Assembly: GCA_032717465.1 (NCBI GenBank) | Contig: CM064681.1 | Location: 8,718,332 to 8,782,331 of the forward strand | Source of the DNA: Coenobita brevimanus | Taxonomy: Eukaryota > Arthropoda > Malacostraca > Decapoda > Coenobitidae | Length of the DNA stretch: 64,000 nt | Reading direction: 5' to 3' | Part shown: positions 57,421 through 64,000 of the stretch, piece after piece | Numbering within the stretch: position 1 is the first letter of the stretch | Layout of the letters: every line of letters begins with the position of its first letter | The notes under the pieces: generated by a model | Databases searched by the model: none | What the model was told of the DNA's origin: nothing | Seen by the model: only the letters and a program-made list of their open reading frames with translations | Made by a program: the position numbers and the translations under genes

Positions 57421-58440
57421 CAGCCTGGAATCCCCCGGGAGGTGTGCGTAATAATAAGGCGTGTGTTCGCCCGCCTCGCACACCGTGAAGACGACACACC
57501 CTACACTTGTTCAGCTTGAGCAACAATCATGTGAAGCCCCGCCACTGTCTTGGGAGGCTCACGCTGGAGAGGGGAGGGTTTAGAGGACAGGGTTGCCAAG
57601 ATCTGTTGAAGATGCTCCACGTATACTAGTAAACCTGAGTATAGGACGATGATGGAAACTAAAACTGAGGCCTTTATGGAATCCTCAGAAAAATATAAAG
57701 AAAAATATAAAGTTTGTTGTCTGACTTTGTATGAATTATTTTTATATTACAAAAAAAAAGTTGTATGTGTACTGTAGAAGTTAAGAGGCTTTTCATTAGA
57801 AAGAAAATAACCTTCATAATCAACATGCCAAATGTATGTTACTAATATATGCTCTTTAACATTGGTAATATATTAATTAATTCTTGCACAACATTTACTA
57901 AAAAGCAGAGGAGAAAATTGATAAAAAACATGAAATATATAGGTAATTTTACTAGAAAAGTTACATTGTGACATCTTCAAACAGGAAAGTTATGTTTTTA
58001 AGAGATTACAAATTGACTAAAGATCTTGGCTAGGCGGAAGAGGGGGGAGAAAAGGTGTGGAATGGAACGAAAGAGGAAGCAACAAAGGACAATTAATTCT
58101 TTCAGCCAGACGTAGTGTTATATATAATTTTCTCTGCCTCTAGACGATTTTGTTTAAATTTTGCGAATCGTCTAGTAAAAATGGGGGTTAACCGAGGGCA
58201 TATATTAACCCCTCCAGTTCGAAGTCTCCCCAAGGCTGAATAAAATCTCCTGGAAGAAGTTTAAATTGTAGTTCAACAGGAAAATTAAGGATACAGGTAA
58301 TCATATATACGCGGACAGAAAAAAAAAAAAAAATTCTTTCACTACAATTACGCTGTCATTACATTTTTGCTTCAGCCAGACGATTTTACTCATCTCAGAT
58401 TTTTCGACGCTCCTAATGGTGAAAAATAGTCGTAATTCAG
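57421..58440. other. Mixed non-coding sequence with dispersed boxes
   Basis: CAGGGTTGCCAAGATC at 57588 and its partial complement GGCAACCCTG ending 58536 resemble hAT ends but lack a matching target duplication. CAGACGATTT-type boxes lie at 58141-58152 (+), 58236-58253 (-) and 58377-58400 (+), the densest cluster in the window. Confidence 0.4.
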
Positions 58441-58443
58441 AAT

Positions 58444-58445
58444 GA

Positions 58446-58494
<49 letters not shown>

Positions 58495-58571
58495 GCGGGG
58501 GGGAGGGGTAGTGTCATCCTGGAACTGGCAACCCTGAATTAAGCAATCTGAGACAAAGCCAATTACCTCCA

Positions 58572-58603
<32 letters not shown>
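58444..58603. repeat. (GA)n and (CA)n microsatellites
   Basis: (GA)n at 58444-58493 and (CA)15 at 58573-58603. Confidence 0.94.
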
Positions 58604-58605
<2 letters not shown>

Positions 58606-59340
58606 GGGTTGGATATATGTAACTCAACCTTGCTCTCATTATCTCTACTGAAAATTTTACTCCAACAAACTTCACGGGTAACTCAAAGAACCTTACTAGG
58701 GTTGCCCTGGAACTTTTCAGAGAGGACAGAGTATTTCAAGAGGTTACCTGTGCTTGAATGGCGATTGAAGAACTACGTGGCTTCTTTCACTAGCTAATCT
58801 TCTGACAGGTGTTCCCTTGTTTTCCAATCTGTGTTCTGAATCTCTCTTCTCTGTGTGTTTGGTTATAAGGATACAGTGTTTTTTTATTATTATTTTCCAC
58901 GCTCTGCTTAATTCTCAGTGTTAACTCATGCCTTGTCCCTTTTTTCATATTCTCATCCATTGCTCCCTCACCCACTCTAGGCCCCCCCCGGGCTCATATT
59001 CTTATCTCATGCTACCTTCTCACTAATCTCATTCCTGGCCCTCTTCTCCCATCCTCAGCTCAGCCCCTCTCACTTTTCTCAGTCTTAGCCAAAGCTCACA
59101 TTTTCCCCTTTCATTTCCCCTCTCCTCTCCTTGTCTAGTTGTCCCCTCACACACGTTTCCCTCTTTCTCCTTCATTTTTTTTGCCAGTCTCTCATTTATC
59201 TCATCCCTTGTCCCCTCTCTCATACGGTACATTCTTTGCCCACTTTCTCACTTTTCCTCGCCTGGATTCTCTCTCATTTTCTCACCCTTTGCTCATTTCT
59301 CATTTTTCTCACGTCTTGCCCCTCTCTCATTTTCCTTACA
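58604..59340. other. Non-coding sequence, partly pyrimidine-rich
   Basis: CTCATTTTCTCA/CCCCTCTC words repeat irregularly from about 58925. No gene. Confidence 0.5.
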
Positions 59341-59368
59341 CTCCTCTAGATTGTTTCCCTCGTTATTC

Positions 59369-59371
<3 letters not shown>

Positions 59372-59406
<35 letters not shown>

Positions 59407-59659
59407 GGGACCCGAGGGAGGAGAAGAAGCACCCCTGAAGAAGTTATGAAGCTCCATAAACCACCTCCTCCAAGGCTCGCGGAGGAGGAGGAGGAGGAAA
59501 AGGAAGAGGAGGACCTGAGATATGGGAGATAAAAGAGTAGTCTAAGGCATGAGGGAGGACGAAGGGGAAGTGAAGGAAAGAAAAAGAGGGGGAGGATTAT
59601 AGGATGGGGAGAGCTGTGGAGGAAATAAAAGGAAGAGAAGACGAAGACGGAAGAAGAGG

Positions 59660-59692
<33 letters not shown>
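59372..59692. repeat. (CT)16, GGA-rich and (GA)15 tract
   Basis: (CT)n at 59372-59404, GGAGGAGGAGG at about 59480, purine-rich DNA, then (GA)n at 59662-59691 followed by G10. Confidence 0.9.
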
Positions 59693-59695
<3 letters not shown>

Positions 59696-59699
59696 GGGG

Positions 59700-60135
59700 G
59701 GGGGGGGTTGAGATGCGAAAGATGGAGAAGGGAACTGAGAAACTGAGAAGCAGGATGTGTAAGCAAGCGGAAGAAAGAAGGAAAACATGATAGGGAGGAC
59801 AAGGGAAGGAAAGGTGGATTATTTCACGAACAATGTTATTAAAAGGAATGCATGATAAATGGATCTGGTACTCAAGAGAAACTGAAAAAATGAACATATT
59901 AAAAGTAGTAAAATCTATGAATTTAAAAAAAAAAAAATCCCACTGAATTAAACATCAAGGTAGCATACAAACAGGGGGCAATATAAACAGATAGTTGAAC
60001 TGACTATGGACCGATGACATGAAAATGTGAATAAGAACTAAAAGGCTGAAATAACTGAAAGGCGATTAAAAACAAAATGAAGACAGAAAGTGTATCAGAC
60101 AGTGAAATCAGTAGTCTTCCTGAAATGCCGGATTT
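59700..60135. other. Non-coding sequence
   Basis: Nothing recognised. Confidence 0.35.
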
Positions 60136-60190
60136 ACCCCTTCACTACGGGAAGTCACACCCAAGCTGAAGGAAATCGTCTGGTGAAGGC
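60133..60190 (-). repeat. Dispersed CAGACGATTT element, well-preserved copy
   Basis: TTTACCCCTTCACTACGGGA then AAGCTGAAGGAAATCGTCTGG. Both conserved halves are present, as at 58206-58253 and 28363-28425. Confidence 0.6.
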
Positions 60191-60699
60191 AAGAGAATGG
60201 ATACGTTCTCATAATGAAAATATTTGTGGGGACAGTCTTTACCCTCTTCACAACACAGTCTTCTCCACAGTAAACAGAAGTGTAGTTGTAGCAAAAATTA
60301 AAAAAAAGACGTATTCGGGCTAAATGTATTAAGTCATAACATATTAAGAAGAGTCTAAACAATCACACATGAATGGCCATAATGGAGCGCAGAATATAAT
60401 ATGTAGTAGCAGCTGCAACACCCGGCTCATTTGAACTCGAACCCAATGGACTGTGGATTGAAGTCGCTCTCCACCAGTAGCCCATCCTGCTCCTTCGAGG
60501 GATAGGATGGAGGTTCTGAGACATTTGTAGTAAGGCAAGTTGGTTATAACGGCACCACCATATGAATGTGCCTCTTTCCAGCACAAAAATAACATGTAAA
60601 CTTAGCAGGAGCATTCAGAGTGCAACACCCAAGCCCATCAATTGGTCAAAGGGCCGAATACTTGGCACTGACCACTACCATGAGCTCAAACTGATTTAT
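60191..60699. other. Non-coding sequence
   Basis: Nothing recognised. Confidence 0.35.
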
Positions 60700-61450
60700 C
60701 TAAAAATCGAGTCATCATTCTTGTCTGACCTTTAACCCCTCCAGGGAGCTTGGCCCAAATTAAATCGAAACTGAGTTGACCTTGCACGGTAACCTCTACA
60801 TCTGACCTCTCCTTGTTACCTTGACCTTTAATTGACTGTTTTGAAAATCGAATCCTACTTTGAAGCCTTTTGCAATGTTTGACCTAAATCAGATAAAGGC
60901 AATCAAAGCTCACCTTTCTATATGACCTTAACCTTTGACCTACTGTTCTCAAACAATTGGTCAATCCCTCGCGCGATACTCCACCCTTCCACCAAGTTTA
61001 GTTCGAATCAGGCCAACACTTCATTTTGTTCACACACAAACACATGGGTCAAACTCTGACCTTGCTCGGTGACCTTGACCTTTGAATGCTTGATCTTAAA
61101 ATCGAATCCATTTACCCTTGATTTACCTTAAAACTTTCCACACTGTTTAGTCCAAATCGGATGAAAAATTTTTCTTAATCTGATTTTGCAAAGGGACTTT
61201 GACGTTTGACTAGTATTCTAAATATGATATGTCAATCCTTTGGATGATCATCAACCCTTCCACGTACTTTGGTTAAAATCAGATCAAAATTGTTTTAGCT
61301 ATTTTGCTCACACACAGACACATGGGTGCAGTTTGACCTTGGCCTGTGACCTCTGACTGCTCTCAATATCGAATACCTTCATTCTTGACTAACCTTCAGT
61401 CGGTCCCCAGGTTTGGTCTAAATTCGATAAAAGAAAAAAAAACTAACACA
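60700..61450 (+). repeat. Dispersed TGACCTTTGACC-family repeat, copy 3 (largest)
   Basis: Five or six diverged units about 107-145 bp apart. Each contains AAATCGAATCC, an ACCAAGTTTGGTCCAAATCG-like phrase and GACCTTGACCTTTGA or a variant (about 60823, 60930, 61073, 61209, 61340). CACACACAAACACATGGGT recurs at about 61031 and 61309. It encodes no long frame. Confidence 0.75.
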
Positions 61451-61640
61451 TAAACACAATCTCTCTCTCTCTCCCAGCTCCAGCCAAGATATAAAACGAA
61501 ATAGGCCTACTGTGAGAAAATACCTCCTCAGTCAGTTTCCCCGGCTGACTCAGGCAGGTGGACAGGTAGATAAAGATGGACGGATAGATAGACGGACGGA
61601 CAGGCACACTCAGCTTCCTAAATAGATGAAGAGACGTGGA
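61451..61640. other. Non-coding sequence with short GACA/GATA run
   Basis: (CT)n at 61462-61475 and GGACAGGTAGATAAAGATGG-type words at about 61558-61610. Confidence 0.5.
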
Positions 61641-61672
61641 TCCACATTCTCGTGGGCTTAGGAGGCTTTCGA
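61636..61672 (+). repeat. Short dispersed repeat shared with 11074
   Basis: GTGGATCCACATTCTCGTGG + GCTTAGGAGGCT resembles the sequence at 11074-11110. Confidence 0.5.
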
Positions 61673-61772
61673 TAGCGCGTTTGTTCTCACTAAAAGGAAG
61701 CGTAAATTTCTCAGTTTTGTTTGTGGCAGATTGTAGTCAGACTGGAGGTTCTGACTATACACGCCCCCAGGT

Positions 61773-61852
61773 AACTTGTCTCTTAAGCCCCGCCTCTCCT
61801 CACCCAATGCCCGTAGAGTGGGTGGGGAAGGGCGGGGCTTAAAAGACAAGTT
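61773..61852. repeat. 80-bp imperfect palindrome (hairpin or short MITE)
   Basis: 34-bp arms (61773-61806 and 61819-61852) match at 30 of 34 positions around a 12-bp loop. The arms contain AACTTGTC, TTAAGCCCCGCC and CACCCA. No target duplication is evident. Confidence 0.85.
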
Positions 61853-62552
61853 GAATGACGGCAAGTTAAGTAAGGAGATTCATTCCTATCTCACAACTTT
61901 GGCTCATCTAATTCTATGCAAAAACAACCCAGTATCTGAGCTACGGGAGTGGCCCTGTTCCGTCAGATGAAATCAAACATCTAGCTCCTCCCAAGCTTAT
62001 TTTTGCATATGACACGTACACCGCCTCAATCTAATGGTATTTTTAATTCTTTCTATCAAACAATTATATTCAGATTTGGAGAAACTTTTACCACTGCAGA
62101 GCTTAGATACAGCCTTCATTAACTCCGTCATCACAAAAATACTCTCTACGCTTAATACTCTCTTCGCTTAATAAAATCGTCCAGTAGTTTCTTTATTACG
62201 ATGAAAGACGACATCGCAGTGAAGAAGTTATTATATTTTAGCCATTTTACTTCAGAAAACTATGCCCGTATCCAAAAATATAAGTGAAATATTGAAGAAC
62301 AGTAATCGGTAACGTGGAAAATGTATATCTATGAATGAGATGCCACAGAGCTACAGATAAGCAGAAAAAAGGCTGGAAAATTTTGACAGTGCCCCAGCAG
62401 TTCCAAATAAAATTAATATAATGTGCTTTATATAAAGTAATTATGTAAGATAAATACAAACACTTGATGAACTGAGACATAAGTGAATAAATGGGCAAGT
62501 TATCATTAATTAAATTTATGGAAAGGGATCACACAGGGGTCACCTCTCTTGT

Positions 62553-62560
<8 letters not shown>
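61853..62560. other. AT-rich non-coding sequence
   Basis: A CAGACGATTT-type box lies at about 62167-62186 (-). Nothing else recognised. Confidence 0.4.
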
Positions 62561-62606
<46 letters not shown>

Positions 62607-62717
62607 TTCTAGACTGGAAATAACCCTCATTTCCACCTGGCTTCCTCTGGTCAAACAGATTGACAAGGACCGAAAAAGAGGAAAAATGTTAGAAGATAGG
62701 TGGACATCCGGACACAA

Positions 62718-62768
<51 letters not shown>
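62561..62768. repeat. Inverted (CT)21 ... (GA)24 pair
   Basis: (CT)n at 62561-62603 and (GA)n at 62721-62768 are complementary and enclose about 117 bp. Confidence 0.95.
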
Positions 62769-62771
<3 letters not shown>

Positions 62772-62884
62772 GTTGGCTGGCATGCAGGCAAGCACGATAA
62801 TAAGAAGAAAGACGAGAAAATAGAAAGACAGACAAGAGGCAGCAAGGAGAGAGGCAGAAAGAAAGTGAGGAGGTAGAATGCGAT

Positions 62885-63155
62885 AGGCAGGTTGGGAGTG
62901 AGGCAGGATGGGGGTGAGGCAGGATGGGAGTGAGGCAGGATGGGAGTGAGGCAGGATGGGAGTGAGGCAGGATGGGGGTGAAGCAGGATGGGAGTGAGGC
63001 AGGATGGGAGTGAGGCAGGATGGGTGTGAAGCAGGATGGGTGTGAAGCAGGATGGGAGTGAGGCAGGATGGGAGTGAAGCAGGATGGGAGTGAGGAAGAT
63101 GGTAATGAGGCAGGATGGGAGTGAAGCAGAATGGAAGTGAGGTAGGATGGGAGAA
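62885..63155 (+). repeat. 16-bp minisatellite, ~17 copies
   Basis: GAGGCAGGATGGGAGT unit with minor variants (GGGGGT, GTGTGA, GAAGCA). On the minus strand it yields a 16-residue-period Ser/Pro/Leu/His frame, explaining the 199- and 427-codon open frames here. Confidence 0.95.
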
Positions 63156-63456
63156 AGGCCACTATGGTATACTGAAAGGCAGGAAGACAGCAAGAAGGAA
63201 AGGTAGGCAGGTCGTTTACGGCAGGGAGAAAGGCAGAAATGGAGAGGCAAAGAGTGTAGGGGTTAGGCAGGGAAGAAGGAAGGACGGGAGTGTAAAAGCT
63301 ATGCTGTAAAAGGGCAAAAAAGGTATATAGAAAATATGGCAGAAAAAGGACTGACACACATAGACAGAGCTTCAGGCAGAAAAAAAGGTGGAAGAGGAAG
63401 TGAGGGTGGTAAGCAGTGTGGGGGGTTGAATGGGAGTGTGACAGTTCAGAAAAGTG
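63156..63456 (+). repeat. Purine-rich low-complexity sequence
   Basis: GGCAGGAAGACAGCAAGAAGG-type words. No gene. Confidence 0.6.
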
Positions 63457-63655
63457 GCAAGGGGGCAGGCAGAAAGTAAAGCAGAGAAAGGAGACAGACA
63501 GAAAGGAGGCAGGCAGAAAGTAAGGCATAAAAAGGAGGTAGGCAGAAAGTAAGGCAGGGAAAGAAGGCAGGCAGAAAGTAAGGCAGGGAAAAGAGGCAGG
63601 CAGAAAATTAGGATGAGGAAGGAGGCAGGCAGAAAGTAAGGCAGGGAAAGGAGTG
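63457..63655 (+). repeat. 29-bp minisatellite, ~6 copies
   Basis: GGCAGGCAGAAAGTAAGGCA + GGGAAAGRA repeats at 29-bp intervals (63508, 63537, 63566, 63595, 63624). Confidence 0.93.
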
Positions 63656-64000
63656 AAGGACATAGGCGGAAAGACTGGAAGAAAGGCAGGAAGAAGGTGA
63701 AACGTAGGTAGCGTGGGAGGAAGTAAGGAAGAAAAGGCGACAATGTGGCAGGGAGGTGTGCTAAAGGGTAAGGCAGGAAAAGAGATAAGGCACGTGGGTG
63801 GATATGTAGGGACTGATGCTACAGAAGGGGGGCAGGAAGGAAGGTAAAGGACTAAGGTAATTACAAGGTAGGAAAAAAGAGTGAAGCAGAAACGCAGAAA
63901 TGTAGGGACTGAAACTGGGAAGCAGGAGGGAAGGCAGACAAGACCTACGGACAAAACTAAGGGGTGATGCAAGCAGGTAGAAAAGCAGAGAGTGAGGTAG
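63656..64000 (+). repeat. Purine-rich low-complexity sequence to window end
   Basis: GGAAGAAAGGCAGGAAG-type words, continuing the degenerate background of the 29-bp array. No gene. Confidence 0.6.

Noticed and set aside
62651..63972. Minus-strand open frames of 199 and 427 codons
   Set aside because: Generated by the 16-bp and 29-bp minisatellites. Periodic Ser/Pro/Leu/His residues, no domain.

Overview
This is eukaryotic nuclear DNA with no intact gene that I can recognise. The dominant content is simple sequence: very long (GT)n, (GA)n, (AAT)n and (AT)n arrays, kilobase-scale polypurine/polypyrimidine blocks, GACA/GATA-type arrays and short-unit minisatellites. They are interspersed with decayed non-LTR retrotransposons, small terminal-inverted-repeat elements and a tRNA-derived SINE. 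That mix, together with dispersed repeats rich in TGACCTTTGACC, fits a microsatellite-rich marine invertebrate. A decapod crustacean (shrimp, crab or crayfish) is my best guess, but this is inference from composition and not from a marker gene.

Layout. 1-3.5 kb: AT-rich sequence with AAT and GT arrays. 3.5-6.1 kb: pyrimidine block, a CpG-dense patch (4.56-4.79 kb), purine block and a degenerate CTGT array. 6.2-6.8 kb: one copy of a ~120-bp-periodic dispersed repeat. 7.2-11 kb: GT/GA compound array, then G/A-rich low-complexity and minisatellite DNA. 11-14.8 kb: mostly nondescript, with a LINE 3' end (13.7 kb) and a nested 77/35-bp minisatellite. 15.4-18 kb: GGAA-rich purine block with a 187-bp tandem duplication and a TIR element inserted in a degenerate array. 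18.6-21.3 kb: CT block, GACA arrays, purine block. 22.56-22.87 kb: an uninterrupted (GT)154. 23-24.9 kb: complex unrecognised sequence plus a second LINE type. 25-26.6 kb: pyrimidine then purine blocks. 27-32.6 kb: SSR-rich AT sequence with several dispersed repeats. 32.65-34.08 kb: the best-preserved element, a frameshifted LINE with readable reverse-transcriptase blocks. 35.4-37.4 kb: purine-rich long-period degenerate tandem DNA ending in a GC-box/G-quadruplex-prone patch. 37.86-38.07 kb: the one plausible host exon, followed by poly-A and a TA-flanked TIR element. 39-42.7 kb: LINE tail, dispersed repeat, tRNA-SINE and compound SSRs. 43-47.6 kb: GA, GGT and a 32-bp minisatellite. 48-55 kb: almost continuous purine-rich DNA. 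56-57.4 kb: CATCC/ACC array. 58-62.5 kb: mixed AT sequence, the largest copy of the ~120-bp dispersed repeat and a hairpin element. 62.6-64 kb: GA/CT arrays and 16- and 29-bp minisatellites.

Most long open frames (up to about 430 codons) are compositional artefacts. A strand made mostly of C and T contains almost no stop codons, so several frames stay open together and translate into Ser/Pro/Leu/Phe-rich or Arg/Glu/Lys/Gly-rich nonsense. No genes can be seen working together. The interest lies in the transposable elements, their apparent role in seeding microsatellites, and the extent of polypurine DNA.
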